Shown here: piece by piece, positions 11,435-21,333 of the stretch
Layout of the letters: each line of letters opens with the position of its first letter
How positions within the stretch are numbered: position 1 is the stretch's first letter
NCBI GenBank assembly: GCA_028287135.1
Contig: JAQBQE010000009.1
Span: forward strand, 1-64,000
DNA length: 64,000 nt
Origin: Myxococcales bacterium
GTDB lineage: Bacteria > Myxococcota_A > Polyangia > Haliangiales > Haliangiaceae
Direction of reading: 5' to 3'
Notes under the pieces: generated by a model
Seen by the model: only the letters and a program-made list of their open reading frames with translations
What the model was told of the DNA's origin: nothing
Database searches by the model: none
Translations under genes and position numbers: made by a program

Positions 11435-12916
11435 CTACTCGTTGTCGCCGCCCTTGAGGCCGTGACGCTTCAAGAGCTCGCGCAGGTGATAGCGGGTCAG
11501 CCCCGCCTCCTGCGCCGATCGGGTGATGTTGCCGGTGTTGCGCAGCATCAGTGCAGACAGGTAGGCGATCTCGAACGCATCGACGACGGTCTGCTTGGCC
11601 TGCTTGAAGCCGAGGCCGGCCTTGAGCAGCGCCGCATCGAAGATCGCCGGGCCGCTCTGCTGCGGCATGTCGACGCCCGCGAGCTGCGCGGCGGCGCGCT
11701 GCGCTGCCTGCGCTCCGGCTTGCGCGAGATCGTGCGAGACCATCAGCGACGGTCCCATCTCGCGACCGAACACGAGGTCCTGGCGCGTGATCACCGGACC
11801 ATCCGAGAGGGCGGCGGCCCGCTCGACGACGTTGCGCATCTCGCGGACGTTGCCGGCCCACGAGTGGGTCATCATCGCGGCCATCGCATCCTGGCTCCAC
11901 GACATCGACATGCCACGGCGCGAGGCGACCTCGCGGAGGAAGTGGTTCGCGAGACCCGGGATGTCCTCGCGGCGCTCGCGCATCGGCGGCAGCTCGACGT
12001 GGACGACCGAGAGCCGGAAGTAGAGATCCTCGCGGAACGTGCCCTTGTTGACCTCTTCGCGGAGATCGCGGTTGGTCGCCGCGAGCACGCGGACGTCGAC
12101 CTTCTGCGTCCGATCGCCACCGACGCGCTTGATCTCGCGCTGCTCGAGCACGCGCAGCAGCTTGGGTTGCAACGTGATGTCGAGCTCGCCGATCTCGTCG
12201 AGGAAGATCGTGCCGCCGTTGGCCTGCATGAAGCAGCCCTCGTGCATGGCGTGGGCGCCGGTGAAGCTGCCCTTCTCGTGACCGAACAGCGTCGACTCGA
12301 TCAGCTCGCGCGGGATCGATCCGCAATCGAGCACGACGAACGGCTTGGACTTGCGGCCCGACGCGTTGTGCAGCGCGCGCGCGACCATCTCCTTGCCGGT
12401 ACCGGTCTCGCCGGTGATCAGACACGTCAGCTCGCTCGGTGCGACCTTCTCGAGGTGCGCAAAGATCTCGCGCATCGCCGGCGAGGCGCCGAGCATCGCG
12501 TCGAACCGGTCCTTCTTGGACAGCTCGATCTCGACGACGTCCTGCAGCGTCTGGAACTGGATGTTGGTGTGGCCGATCCGGAAGATCGTGCCGGGGCGGA
12601 GGAACACCTCGCGGATCCGCAGGTCGCCGACGTAGATGCCGTTGCGCGAGTTGAGATCGCGCAGCCGGTAGCCGTCATCGCGCGCCGACACCTCGAAGTG
12701 GCTCCCCGAGACCGCCTTGTCCTGGACGACCAGGTCACTGATGATGCTGCGACCACCGGTGACACGCGGCTTCGAGATCTCGATCTCGCGACCTTGATCG
12801 GGTCCGTTCGTGACGACGAGCTTGCCCTTGCGCAACCGCCGAACGGTCGCCCACTCGCCCTCGAACAGCGTGGTCAGGCCCGTGCCGGACTCGAACTGCG
12901 AGACGTCCTCTTCCAT
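11435..12916 (-). CDS. FHA domain sigma-54-dependent transcriptional activator
   Basis: 493 residues. FHA domain at about 32-122 ([23 protein letters not shown]), which recognises phospho-threonine. AAA+ sigma-54 interaction domain at about 140-370: Walker A GETGTGKE (169-176), the sigma-contact loop GSFTGA (216-221, Ser in place of the usual Ala) and Walker [13 protein letters not shown] (about 233-244). A Fis-type helix-turn-helix follows at the C terminus ([19 protein letters not shown]). The architecture is typical of myxobacterial regulators that link Ser/Thr kinases to sigma-54 promoters. The upstream neighbour on the same strand is a PAS kinase whose gene ends 40 bp before this start. 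Confidence 0.93.
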   Translation of the reverse strand: MEEDVSQFESGTGLTTLFEGEWATVRRLRKGKLVVTNGPDQGREIEISKPRVTGGRSIISDLVVQDKAVSGSHFEVSARDDGYRLRDLNSRNGIYVGDLRIREVFLRPGTIFRIGHTNIQFQTLQDVVEIELSKKDRFDAMLGASPAMREIFAHLEKVAPSELTCLITGETGTGKEMVARALHNASGRKSKPFVVLDCGSIPRELIESTLFGHEKGSFTGAHAMHEGCFMQANGGTIFLDEIGELDITLQPKLLRVLEQREIKRVGGDRTQKVDVRVLAATNRDLREEVNKGTFREDLYFRLSVVHVELPPMRERREDIPGLANHFLREVASRRGMSMSWSQDAMAAMMTHSWAGNVREMRNVVERAAALSDGPVITRQDLVFGREMGPSLMVSHDLAQAGAQAAQRAAAQLAGVDMPQQSGPAIFDAALLKAGLGFKQAKQTVVDAFEIAYLSALMLRNTGNITRSAQEAGLTRYHLRELLKRHGLKGGDNE

Positions 12917-12956
12917 CCGGAGGACGGTACCATCAAATAAGCGTCGGTAATTACGT

Positions 12957-14018
12957 TCAGAGCGTCACCCGGAACGTCGAGCCGGCGCCCGGGACACTCT
13001 CGATCTCGACGCACCCGCCGTGGGCCTCCACGATCTGCCCGACGATGAACAGCCCTAGGCCGAACCCGCCGTAGTGCGCGGGCACCGCGCGCTCGAACTT
13101 GTCGAAGATCCGATGAGTATCCCGCTGCTCCACGCCGATGCCCTGGTCCGAGACCGCGATCTGAACCCGGGTTCCGTCGGCCCGCGCCTCGACGCGGATC
13201 GGTCGTCCCCGGCCGTACTTGAGCGCGTTGACCAGGAGATTGGTCAGCACCTGGTCGAGGCGTAGCCGATCCCACCGGCCGCGGATCGGGGGCGTCACGT
13301 CGATGTGGATCTCCGACCCGATGGCTTCGGCGCGGACGCGGAGCCGCTCGACCACCTCGCGGATCAGGTCGACGAGATCGACGTCCGCGAGCGCGAGCTC
13401 GAGCTGGCCCTTGGCGACCTGGGCATCGAGCAGCGTGTCGATCAGCGTCACCAGCCGACCGGCCTCGCGGAGCGCCGCATCTCCCACCGGTTCGAGGTGC
13501 GCCGGCGAGCTGCCTCGCGCGATCAGGCGTGACAGTCGCTGCAGCTGGAGGCTGACGTTGGTGACCGGCGTCCGCAGCTCATGGGACGCGATCATCAGGA
13601 AATCGTCTCGCAGCGCGAGCGCTCGCTGGGTCGCCGCGAGCAGCTCGTCGCGCTCGGCCTCGAGTCGCTTCCGCTCGGTGATGTCGCGGATGATGCTGAA
13701 CAGACAGCGCCGACCCTCGAGCTGGTCGCCACGCGAGCTGACCTCGACCGGGAACGTCGAGCCGTCACACCTGCGATGGACGGTATCGAACAGGACACCA
13801 TCCGCATTCGCCACCCGCATCTGATCGGTGACGTTGCGGCTGTCCTCCACGCGAAGGTCGAAGATCCTGAGGCCCAGTAGCTGGTCACGAGCGTACTGGT
13901 AGGCCAGCTCCGCCGCGTGATTGGCGTCGAGGACCTGCCCGGTCTCGAGATCGATCACGAGGATGATGTCGCGTGCGTGCTCGAAGACGTAGCTCGCGAT
14001 CTCCGCGTCGTGCTTCAT
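12957..14018 (-). CDS. Soluble PAS-histidine kinase
   Basis: 353 residues with no membrane segment. PAS domain at about 10-115 (HARDIILVIDLETGQVLDAN, ending IIRDITERKR), then HisKA with phospho-acceptor His146 in IASHELRTP. The HATPase domain shows an N box (NLLVNALKYG), a G1 box (DQGIGVE) and a G2 box (GGFGLGLF). All catalytic residues are present. It lies directly upstream of the FHA/sigma-54 activator on the same strand, but that activator has no receiver domain, so the cognate regulator is not identified here. Confidence 0.9.
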   Translation of the reverse strand: MKHDAEIASYVFEHARDIILVIDLETGQVLDANHAAELAYQYARDQLLGLRIFDLRVEDSRNVTDQMRVANADGVLFDTVHRRCDGSTFPVEVSSRGDQLEGRRCLFSIIRDITERKRLEAERDELLAATQRALALRDDFLMIASHELRTPVTNVSLQLQRLSRLIARGSSPAHLEPVGDAALREAGRLVTLIDTLLDAQVAKGQLELALADVDLVDLIREVVERLRVRAEAIGSEIHIDVTPPIRGRWDRLRLDQVLTNLLVNALKYGRGRPIRVEARADGTRVQIAVSDQGIGVEQRDTHRIFDKFERAVPAHYGGFGLGLFIVGQIVEAHGGCVEIESVPGAGSTFRVTL

Positions 14019-14041
14019 CCGCTACCACGACGTCGAGCGCG

Positions 14042-14788
14042 TCAGTTCAGCCACTTGTTCTCGTCGCGCGGGCCCGGCTTGGTCGGTGGCTTGCCGCCCT
14101 GCATCACCGTCAGCTTCGCGCGAGCACGCTGGATCCGCCACCGCTTGAGCGCGAGGCCCGGGCTCCACCGCTTCGAGGTCATCAGCGCCGCCGTCACCAT
14201 CGCTGCGGCGAAGGCCGCGCCCTGGGCCCACAACTGCTGCAGCCCGACGAACAGGATTAGGAACCCAATGAAGCCGTACATCAGCTGCCGGCCGGTCAGC
14301 GGCAACACGCCGAAGAACTGCACCGGCTGCCGCGCGTAGATGATCCCGAACGCGACGATCGAGGCGTAGATGAACGGGTTGAGGCCGTGGATCGCGCTGT
14401 TCATCTCGCCGAGTGCGAGACCGACGAGCGTTCCCACGACGGTGCCGACGACCGAGGTGATGCCGACAAACCGGTAGAACCGCGCGGTCCCCCAGAACCG
14501 TTCGAGCGTGGGCACGAACATCCACAGCACGATGAGGTGGAGGATGAGACCGATGAAGTCGATCTCGAGGAACGGGCTGGTGACCAGGGTCCAGACCCGG
14601 CCCTCCTCGAACACGTTGTGCGGGGTCGCGAGGACGTAGCTCGCGATCGTGGCACGCGCCTCGACGTTCGAGAGCAGCCAGACCAGGGACAGCCCGAGCT
14701 CGAGGCCCGCGATGATCAGCGCGCCTCGGGTGATCCCGAGGCTGCCGAACTGGAATCGCCGTTGTTCGGGGGGCCGCCGTGCGCTCAC
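14042..14788 (-). CDS. Rhomboid-like membrane protein, catalytically dead
   Basis: 248 residues from a GTG. About six hydrophobic helices with rhomboid-type landmarks: LHLIVLWMFVPTLERFWG, as in rhomboid TM2 and the following segment, then a short loop and NPFIYASIVAFGIIYARQP. Where active rhomboids have GxSG with a nucleophilic Ser, this protein has GLNPFIYA, so the catalytic Ser is absent. The family therefore looks like the TMEM115/DUF1751-type rhomboid superfamily rather than an intramembrane protease. The C-terminal 60 residues are basic and cytoplasmic. Function unknown; client binding or membrane quality control is inference only. Confidence 0.68.
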   Translation of the reverse strand: MSARRPPEQRRFQFGSLGITRGALIIAGLELGLSLVWLLSNVEARATIASYVLATPHNVFEEGRVWTLVTSPFLEIDFIGLILHLIVLWMFVPTLERFWGTARFYRFVGITSVVGTVVGTLVGLALGEMNSAIHGLNPFIYASIVAFGIIYARQPVQFFGVLPLTGRQLMYGFIGFLILFVGLQQLWAQGAAFAAAMVTAALMTSKRWSPGLALKRWRIQRARAKLTVMQGGKPPTKPGPRDENKWLN

Positions 14789-14820
14789 GATCGGACCTTA
14801 GCATACGACCGAAACGTGCA

Positions 14821-14860
14821 ACGCCCGCTGCGCCGACACGAGGTCGACGGAGCGGGCGCT
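14821..14860 (-). terminator. Hairpin downstream of the 237-residue lipoprotein gene
   Basis: A GC-rich inverted repeat (CGCCCGCT at 14822-14829 and AGCGGGCG at 14851-14858) sits 20-60 bp past the stop codon at 14880 on the minus strand. There is no clear U-tract, so intrinsic termination is uncertain. It could instead be a mRNA-stabilising hairpin. Confidence 0.35.
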
Positions 14861-14879
14861 GGTCGCCGCCGAACGAGAA

Positions 14880-15593
14880 TTACTCGACGGGGACGGTCAC
14901 GGTGCCGAGATCGGTCACCGTGTTGCGCTCGCCGATCACGCGGTTGGTCAGGACGACCGACTGCGGGCTGATCGACTGGCCGGCGCGGTTCATCGCGTCG
15001 ATCGACACGGTGTACGCGCCCTGGAGCAGGCCCTTGGTGATGCCGTGGTGGTCCTCGCAATCGAACGTCGTGTCCTTGAACATGCTCATGTTCGCGACCG
15101 ACGTCGCCACGACACCGACGCCACCGTTGTCGCTGATGTCCGCGCATTCGAGCGGTGCGTTGGTCGACGCATCGACGAGATCCCAGTCGAGCTCGAAGTA
15201 ACCACCGTCGTTGAGGATGGTGGTCGTGAAGGTCTTGTCGGAGTCGAGCACGTCGACGAACGCCGAGATCGAGCGCGCATAGACGCTGCCGCCACCTTCG
15301 CTCGTGAGCTCCACCCACGTCTGATAGACGTCAGGCGGCAGCGGCAACGTCCGCCCGCTGTTGTCGTCACAGTCGAACAGATCGATGATCGGGCTTCCGA
15401 CCGGTCGGTTCGAGCTATCGACGGGCTGCGAGTAGACCGCGGCGGTCGTCGTGCCGGGCGGGCACGGGATGATCTGTCCCGTGGCCTCCTGCTTCAGCGA
15501 CCAGTTCGCGGTGATGACCGCGTCCTCGGTGACGACGCAGCCAGCGGTCTGCGAGATGACGGCGATCAAGCTTCCTAGGACAAGTTTCTTCAT
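14880..15593 (-). CDS. Lipoprotein with two CDD/HG-type repeats
   Basis: 237 residues. Lipobox TAGC at 16-19, so it is lipid-anchored. The mature part holds two related modules (about 25-120 and 125-230). Each begins with a W-x-L strand, has a Cys in mid-module and a Cys-Asp/Glu-Asp motif (LFDCDDNSG, TFDCEDHHG), and ends with a Tyr-x-V/S strand. The same module occurs once in the lipoprotein encoded just upstream (SWRCDDNHG). Paired cysteines suggest disulphides in the periplasm or at the surface. No known family recognised. Confidence 0.66.
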   Translation of the reverse strand: MKKLVLGSLIAVISQTAGCVVTEDAVITANWSLKQEATGQIIPCPPGTTTAAVYSQPVDSSNRPVGSPIIDLFDCDDNSGRTLPLPPDVYQTWVELTSEGGGSVYARSISAFVDVLDSDKTFTTTILNDGGYFELDWDLVDASTNAPLECADISDNGGVGVVATSVANMSMFKDTTFDCEDHHGITKGLLQGAYTVSIDAMNRAGQSISPQSVVLTNRVIGERNTVTDLGTVTVPVE

Positions 15594-15728
15594 TTGATGA
15601 GCTCTCCCCTCGAATTCGAGGAACGTTGCGGCCGCTAGTGAGACGACGCGGCGGTAGGTTGCTTCACTGCAACCTGCTAACGCAATCGCCGCGCCAGTAT
15701 GATGCCGGTCCCTGCCGCGAGTCGCAAA

Positions 15729-16187
15729 TCAGTGACAGATGCACGGTTGCTGTCCGCAATAGGACACCTGCAGGACGAGCTCGACCGCGCCCAAGCTCAC
15801 GGTATCACCCGGGATCACGTTCCTCTTCTCCGGCGCGGGTGCGGTGTAGGTGTCGAGGGACGCCGGCCCGTCGGCGCAGATCGGTGTGACCGAGAGTAAC
15901 GCCTCTCCTTCGGGTAGCTCGAATCCGGTTACACCGTGGTTGTCGTCGCAACGCCACGATGCCGAGCCGACGCGCCCCGACCCGTCCTGCATCGCCCAGT
16001 CGAGCTGAATGCGTGTCACGGGGCCGGTATCGTCCTGGAGCGAGTCGCACTCCACGAACTTGTCAGGGAGCGAGCTGCTCGCGGGGCGCAGCTTCCACGA
16101 CAGCTCGACCGCTCCGCCGTTGACGGGATCGCAGCCGTGAACGGGCAGACACAGCGCTGTCGCGATCAAGACCCGGGTCGCGTTCAT
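15729..16187 (-). CDS. Lipoprotein with one CDD/HG-type module
   Basis: 152 residues. The start at 16187 is chosen for the signal peptide and lipobox (LCLPVHGC). One module carries VELSWKL, a central Cys (FVECDSLQ) and SWRCDDNHGVTGFELPEGE, clearly related to the two modules of the next lipoprotein downstream (136 bp away, same strand). The Cys-rich end is CGQQPCICH. It is divergent from tolQ, 72 bp away. Unknown role, presumably envelope-related. Confidence 0.6.
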   Translation of the reverse strand: MNATRVLIATALCLPVHGCDPVNGGAVELSWKLRPASSSLPDKFVECDSLQDDTGPVTRIQLDWAMQDGSGRVGSASWRCDDNHGVTGFELPEGEALLSVTPICADGPASLDTYTAPAPEKRNVIPGDTVSLGAVELVLQVSYCGQQPCICH

Positions 16188-16259
16188 CCGACCCACATTC
16201 TGCGACGAGGAGCGATTTGACCGACACTCTTGGCGCGTGTTATCGACCGAGGGACCCGT

Positions 16260-16976
16260 ATGCCAGTCGATATGCCAGGGCTTTCGGCAGCATCCGCGAT
16301 CGCGGCGAACCTCGACATCGTGCGCCTGTTCAAGAGCGCGCACTGGATCGTCCAGTTCGTCATGGTCGTGCTCGCCGTCATGTTCGTGATCGGCCTGTAC
16401 ATCATCATCTTCAAGACGATGTACCTGCGCCGCGCCACCGCGGAGTCGAACCGCTTCCTCGAGTCGTTCTGGAAGTCGCGCGACATCGAGCAGATCTACA
16501 AGCAGGCCCAGGCGCTGCGGAACAGCCCGATCTCGCAGATGTTCGTCGCTGGCTACACGGAGCTCGCCAAGCTCTCGAGTGACGAGACGCTCAAGGACGA
16601 TCGCGAAGGCAGCCTGTCGAGCATCGAGCGCGCGCTGCGTCGCGCCCAGACCGTCGAGACCAGCAAGCTCGAGTCGATGATCTCGTTCCTCGCGACCACC
16701 GGCTCGGCCGCGCCGTTCATCGGCCTGCTCGGCACCGTGGTCGGCATCCTGTTCGCGTTCATCGAGATCTCCGAGGCGTCGGGCGCTGCGACCCTGAAGG
16801 TCGTCGGACCGCACATCGCCGAGGCGCTGTTTGCGACCGCGATCGGCCTGGTCGCCGCGATCCCCGCGGTCATGGCCTACAACTACTTTGCTCGCCGGAT
16901 CAAAGTGCTGCGCTCCGAGATGGAGACGTTCGAGCACGACTATCTCAACATCATCAAGCGCCACTTCTTGAGGTGA
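16260..16976 (+). CDS. tolQ: TolQ/ExbB/MotA-type proton channel subunit
   Basis: 238 residues from the ATG at 16260, preceded by GAGGGA at suitable spacing; a start at 16272 is also possible. TM1 at about 25-50, a cytoplasmic loop of about 85 residues, then TM2 and TM3 with the family signature ([15 protein letters not shown] and [15 protein letters not shown]). With TolR it forms the proton-driven motor of the Tol system, which supports outer-membrane constriction at division. It is first in a tight tolQ-tolR-tolA-tolB cluster, 4 bp before tolR. By sequence alone it could be ExbB; the tolB context decides. Confidence 0.9.
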   Translation: MPVDMPGLSAASAIAANLDIVRLFKSAHWIVQFVMVVLAVMFVIGLYIIIFKTMYLRRATAESNRFLESFWKSRDIEQIYKQAQALRNSPISQMFVAGYTELAKLSSDETLKDDREGSLSSIERALRRAQTVETSKLESMISFLATTGSAAPFIGLLGTVVGILFAFIEISEASGAATLKVVGPHIAEALFATAIGLVAAIPAVMAYNYFARRIKVLRSEMETFEHDYLNIIKRHFLR

Positions 16977-16980
16977 TCCG

Positions 16981-17451
16981 ATGGGCATGAGCTCAGGCGG
17001 CGATGGCGAGCTGAATTCCGAGATCAACGTCACCCCGATGGTCGACGTGATGCTCGTGCTGTTGATCATCTTCATGATCACGGCACCGATGATGAACACC
17101 GGCGTCGATCTCGAGCTGCCGCAGGTCGCGGCCTCCCAGCTCGAGGACCCCGAGGGCAAGCTCGTCCTCTCGATCGACAAGAACAACCGGATCTTTCTCG
17201 GTGGGACCCAGGTCACGTGGCAGGATCTCCAGGTCAAGCTCTCGACCAACGAGCGGTTGAAGAAGGAGAGCGAGCTGTACGTCGAAGCGGACACCTCCCT
17301 GCCGTATGGCAGCGTGATCACCGCGATGGCGGTGGCCCGCAAGGCAGGCGTCGGAAAGGTGATGTTCCTCACCGAAGAAGTCGACGGCTCCGCACTGACG
17401 ACCCGCCTTGGCGAGCTGGACCAGGCACCAGGACAGACCAAGACGAAGTGA
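16981..17451 (+). CDS. tolR: TolR/ExbD family protein
   Basis: 156 residues. The N-terminal cytoplasmic stretch [20 protein letters not shown] carries the essential membrane Asp of the family in the TM (about 20-40). The periplasmic domain (about 45-140) contains [15 protein letters not shown] and the typical [22 protein letters not shown]. It ends in a charged tail (TKTK). Partner of TolQ in the proton channel; it starts 4 bp after tolQ. Confidence 0.92.
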   Translation: MGMSSGGDGELNSEINVTPMVDVMLVLLIIFMITAPMMNTGVDLELPQVAASQLEDPEGKLVLSIDKNNRIFLGGTQVTWQDLQVKLSTNERLKKESELYVEADTSLPYGSVITAMAVARKAGVGKVMFLTEEVDGSALTTRLGELDQAPGQTKTK

Positions 17452-17467
17452 CAGACGTCCTACAGTC

Positions 17468-18175
17468 ATGAAGAACGCCGAGATGCACATGATGGCCGCG
17501 CTGGGAGCTGCGTTGCTCAGCGCCGCGCTCGTCGTGCCCACGGTGTGGTTCAGCGAGGCCCGGGCGTCCACGGGCCCGGTCGTCGACCACCTGGACGTGC
17601 TCGAGGCCTCGCTCGCCTACAAGAAGCCCAATGCGCCCAAGCAGCCGCAGAAGCGGACGCAGGGGGCGCCGCCCGAGGTCAAGCCCGAGGGCGTCTCGCG
17701 CGACGAGAACAAGGTGGTCGAGGACAAGAAGCCAGAGGACAAGAAGGACGCCAAGCCGCCCGAGGTCATCGACCCGCTCGACAAGTTCCGGCGCAAGGAA
17801 GACGACTCCGGGGGCGGCATGCCGACCGAGACCATCGGGGCGTTCGATGGCAGCGAGTTCGGTGTGGGCGATGTCACCAAGGGCGACCCGTACTTCGCCC
17901 GGCTCGCCATCGACCTCGGCTGGTCGCCCCCGGAGCTCGCGCGATCGGGGGCCGAGGCCCCGGTGGGTTGCATCCAGATGACGAAGGACGGCAAGATCCC
18001 GCAGACGACCTTCAAGGTGAAGGGCGACGACGACATCGCGACGCTTGCAGAATCGGCGCTCCGAGACCTCAAGAAGAAGCGCAACGAGCAGCCGGAAGAG
18101 GTCCCGACTCACTTGCTGAAGGCGCTAACCACCAGGTGGGTATGTTTCAAGTTCACCGCCAAGTCGCCCGACTGA
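17468..18175 (+). CDS. tolA: TolA/TonB-like energy transducer
   Basis: 235 residues. A single N-terminal TM (about 8-28) is followed by a Lys/Pro/Glu-rich linker (about 50-110: [26 protein letters not shown]) that could span the periplasm. The C-terminal globular domain (about 140-235) has [20 protein letters not shown] and [11 protein letters not shown] with two Cys, like the TolA/TonB C-terminal fold. The linker is much shorter than in E. coli TolA. The 3' end overlaps tolB by 34 bp in another frame, implying tight coupling. Confidence 0.75.
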   Translation: MKNAEMHMMAALGAALLSAALVVPTVWFSEARASTGPVVDHLDVLEASLAYKKPNAPKQPQKRTQGAPPEVKPEGVSRDENKVVEDKKPEDKKDAKPPEVIDPLDKFRRKEDDSGGGMPTETIGAFDGSEFGVGDVTKGDPYFARLAIDLGWSPPELARSGAEAPVGCIQMTKDGKIPQTTFKVKGDDDIATLAESALRDLKKKRNEQPEEVPTHLLKALTTRWVCFKFTAKSPD

Positions 18176-19452
18176 TCTCCTTCGGGAGCCTCGCCATGTT
18201 GCTGTCCCTGGCAACCGGTGACGGCACCGCGCGCGCAGACGATGGCGTTGTCATCGACGTCAACGCCCAGAAGAAGGGGACATATCCGATCGCACTCCCG
18301 ACCGCGGTCGATGGTGATACGAATGCCGCGCGGGAGATCGCGCAGGTTCAATCCTTCGACATGTCGGTCGCCGGCGTGTTCAAGGTACTCGAGCCGCAGT
18401 CGTTCCTCGCCGACCTCAAGACCGAGGGCCTCGGTATCGATCCCCAGAAATGGAAGGACGTCGGCGCGCTCGGCGTGATCAAGTTCAAGGCGACGCCGAC
18501 CGATCTCGAGTTCCGGCTGTACGAGGTCTCCAAGGGCGCGACGCCCGTGCTGACGAAGACGTACAAGCGTGCGGGCTCGAACACGAGGCAGCTCGTTCAT
18601 CGCTGGGCGAACGAGGTCGTCAAGTACTACACCGGAGAGCCCGGGTTCTTCGGCTCGAAGATCGCGTTCACCGTGAAGGGCAAGAAGGCCAGCGCGATCT
18701 ACGCGATGGACTTCGACGGCAACGGTGCGTACTCGGTCTCCAACAACAGCTCGACCAACATCCTCCCGGCGTTCTCTCCTTCGGGCGGACAGATCGCGTA
18801 CACGAGCTTCATGCGTAACAACCCCGACCTCTACGTCGGGGCTGCAGGTGGTGGACGACCCAAGAAGGTGTCGTCGCACAGCGGCATGAACACCGGCGCA
18901 TCGTGGTCGCCCGACGGTAGCAAGATCGCGCTGACCCTCTCGAAGGACGGCAGCCCTGACATCTATGTGATCAGTGCGAGCGACGGCTCGGTGATCAAGC
19001 GGCTGACCAACGACAAGGCCATCGATACGTCGCCTGCGTGGGCCCCCGATGGTGGATCGATCGCATTCGTCTCCGACCGGAATGGTGGACCGCAGATCTT
19101 CCTCGTCTCTGCGTCCGGCGGTGCTGCGCGGCAGATCTCGTTCAACGGCTCGTACAACACGACACCGACGTGGTCGCCGCGCGCGGGCAAGAAGATCGTT
19201 GCGTACACGACGCGCGACGGAGGTCGCTACGACATCGTCACGCTCGATCTCGATTCGAAGGCGATGGTTCGCATCACGCAGGGCGAAGGGAACAACGAAG
19301 AGCCTTCGTTCTCGCCGAACGGTCGCGCGATCGCGTTCGCGCGTACCGGTCAGGGCGTGTTCATCGCGAATGCAGACGGTACGGGTAAAGCGATCAAGGT
19401 ATGGAGTGGATCGGCGACGGGAGTTGATTGGGGTCCTGCTCCAAAGGATTAA
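18142..19452 (+). CDS. tolB: TolB, periplasmic Tol-system beta-propeller
   Basis: 436 residues from the ATG at 18142, inside the end of tolA. This start gives a signal peptide ([17 protein letters not shown]...ARADD). The N-terminal domain (about 35-165) contains [14 protein letters not shown] and [10 protein letters not shown], as in TolB. The C-terminal six-bladed propeller shows repeated SPDG/SPSG blades ([51 protein letters not shown]). TolB binds Pal and TolA. No pal gene follows, which is unusual for this operon. Confidence 0.93.
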   Translation: MFQVHRQVARLISFGSLAMLLSLATGDGTARADDGVVIDVNAQKKGTYPIALPTAVDGDTNAAREIAQVQSFDMSVAGVFKVLEPQSFLADLKTEGLGIDPQKWKDVGALGVIKFKATPTDLEFRLYEVSKGATPVLTKTYKRAGSNTRQLVHRWANEVVKYYTGEPGFFGSKIAFTVKGKKASAIYAMDFDGNGAYSVSNNSSTNILPAFSPSGGQIAYTSFMRNNPDLYVGAAGGGRPKKVSSHSGMNTGASWSPDGSKIALTLSKDGSPDIYVISASDGSVIKRLTNDKAIDTSPAWAPDGGSIAFVSDRNGGPQIFLVSASGGAARQISFNGSYNTTPTWSPRAGKKIVAYTTRDGGRYDIVTLDLDSKAMVRITQGEGNNEEPSFSPNGRAIAFARTGQGVFIANADGTGKAIKVWSGSATGVDWGPAPKD

Positions 19453-19640
19453 TTCAGTCTGGTTGTGGATCCAAGAAACTCAATTACGTAGCTGCCGGTA
19501 CGCGGGAGCTAACGCCGCGCTTACAGCTGCTTTTCCTCCGTAAGACATACTTGCCACGCATCGAGATGTGTAGTCTTTCAATGGGTGAAGGAGCGGCTAA
19601 GGTGCACACCCAAATCCACGATGAGGCAAGGAGTCGAGTG

Positions 19641-20291
19641 ATGACGGCGCGAGCGCAGATCGTGCTGGTGGATGACCATCCACTATTCCGTCAGGGGCTT
19701 CGTGAGGTTTTGTCCCGAGAGAGTGATCTCGATGTCATTGCGGACGTCGGGCTCGCAGCAGAAGCAGTCCAGGTTGCAGCGTCAAGGATCTTCGACGTGG
19801 CGGTGATCGATCTGGTGCTTCCGAACACCAACGGCGTCGCGTTGACCACGGAGCTCAAGAGGCTTCGACCGTCATGCAAGGTCCTCGGGCTGTCGATGCT
19901 CGATGAACCGACGCGGATCGCGGAGATGATCCGCGCCGGCGCCGACGGCTTCGCCTTGAAGTCGCAGCCCCCGTCCGAGATCGTGGAAGCGATCAGGACC
20001 GTCGTCAGCGGCACCCGGTATCTGCCTCCGACGTCGTCGCGCGAGCAGATCCACGCGTTGATCGACTCGGATGATGCGTGGCCGCTACGTCGGCTCACGG
20101 CACGCGAGCGGGAGATCTTCGACCTCCTGGTCTCGGGTCGATCGAACGATGACATCGCGAGCCAGCTCTTCATCGCGAAGAGAACGGTCGAAACTCATCG
20201 TCAGCACATCATGAAGAAGGTCGGGGCCCGCTCGCTCGTCGAGCTGATCCGGATCGGCATGAAGCACGGCGTCGACACCACGGTCGCGTAG
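19641..20291 (+). CDS. NarL/FixJ-family response regulator
   Basis: 216 residues. The ATG at 19641 has AAGGAG upstream. Receiver at about 5-120: VLVDDH pocket, Asp57 in VAVIDLVLP, Lys in FALKSQPP. LuxR-type HTH at about 150-210 (LTAREREIFDLLVSGRSNDDIA, KRTVETHRQHIMKKVGA). It is predicted to bind DNA when phosphorylated. The kinase gene follows 6 bp downstream, so the pair is a two-component system. The 188 bp upstream of the gene hold an AT-richer stretch that could contain the promoter. Confidence 0.92.
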   Translation: MTARAQIVLVDDHPLFRQGLREVLSRESDLDVIADVGLAAEAVQVAASRIFDVAVIDLVLPNTNGVALTTELKRLRPSCKVLGLSMLDEPTRIAEMIRAGADGFALKSQPPSEIVEAIRTVVSGTRYLPPTSSREQIHALIDSDDAWPLRRLTAREREIFDLLVSGRSNDDIASQLFIAKRTVETHRQHIMKKVGARSLVELIRIGMKHGVDTTVA

Positions 20292-20297
20292 GGCTAC

Positions 20298-21323
20298 GTG
20301 GAACGCGAGGTCGATGCCCTGGCGGCCCTCGATCACGTGTTCCGGCAAGCTCCGATTCCATTGCTCGTGATCGATGCTGCGACGGACGTCGTCGCGCACG
20401 CGAACGATGCGTGGAAGGAGGCAGCCGGGCACGCAGATCCTGCGGGGAGACCCGCGACCGAGTTGCTGCCGAGTGCAGCCATGCGAGAGGTCGGCCGCGT
20501 CCTCGAGACGCGCGAGGTCACCTCGCTCGAAGGTGTCGTGCTGGGTGATGTTCAGCGCCGGGCCGTGTTCCAGCCGATCCTCGATGGCAATGGAACGCTG
20601 ATCCACGTCCTCGTCGTGTACGAGGACAGCGCCGATCGAGTCGCCAGCCAGCGCAAGGATCACTTCATCGTGCGCGCGGCTCACGAGCTTCGTGCGCCGC
20701 TCAGCACCGTGTTGCTGTGGCAGCAGCTGCTGCGCCGGCACACTCTCGATGCCGCTGATCGCGACAAGGCGTTCCAGGCGATCGAGCACAGCGCGACGTC
20801 GATGTCGCAGATGCTCGGCAACCTGGTCGACATGGCGCGCGCGGTGTCGGGCGACTTCCGTCTCGACCTCGAGATGGTCGATGTCGATGCGCTCGTCGCC
20901 AAGGTGGCCGAGCGGGCGCGACGCCGCGTCGAATCGCACCAGCTCGAGCTCGTCCTCGAGATCGACCCGGGCCTCGGAGCGATCCGAGCCAACGGACATC
21001 GGCTCGAGCAGGTGCTCGACATCCTGATCGGCAACGGGGTCCGGCATACGCCCTCGCCCGGGACGATCACGGTACGTGCACGCCGCGATGGTGACGAGGT
21101 GGAGCTCGCGGTGCGCGACACCGGCTACGGGATCAAGCGCGAGCTACTCGCTGACGTGTTCCAGCCGTTCAGCTATGTCGACGACGTGACCGCGCGCGGC
21201 GACGGCAGTCTCGGGCTCGGGCTCGCGCTTGCGCACGAGATCGTCACCGTGTTCGGAGGAACGCTGACGGCAGCGAGTGAAGGCGTCGGGACCGGGGCGA
21301 CGTTCACGTGTCGACTGCCGTAG
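20298..21323 (+). CDS. PAS-histidine kinase, partner of the NarL-type regulator
   Basis: 341 residues from a GTG, 6 bp after the regulator. PAS domain at about 8-110 (VFRQAPIPLLVIDAATDVVA), HisKA with His129 in RAAHELRAPLS, and HATPase with DTGYGIK and SLGLGLALAHEI. No membrane segments, so it is probably a cytosolic sensor. LuxR-type regulators usually pair with HisKA_3 kinases, so a HisKA partner is slightly atypical. The C-terminal catalytic domain looks complete. Confidence 0.88.
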   Translation: MEREVDALAALDHVFRQAPIPLLVIDAATDVVAHANDAWKEAAGHADPAGRPATELLPSAAMREVGRVLETREVTSLEGVVLGDVQRRAVFQPILDGNGTLIHVLVVYEDSADRVASQRKDHFIVRAAHELRAPLSTVLLWQQLLRRHTLDAADRDKAFQAIEHSATSMSQMLGNLVDMARAVSGDFRLDLEMVDVDALVAKVAERARRRVESHQLELVLEIDPGLGAIRANGHRLEQVLDILIGNGVRHTPSPGTITVRARRDGDEVELAVRDTGYGIKRELLADVFQPFSYVDDVTARGDGSLGLGLALAHEIVTVFGGTLTAASEGVGTGATFTCRLP

Positions 21324-21333
21324 AGCGCCGAAC

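Noticed and set aside
16260-17451. ExbB-ExbD rather than TolQ-TolR
   Set aside because: The tolB propeller gene in the same cluster favours the Tol system.
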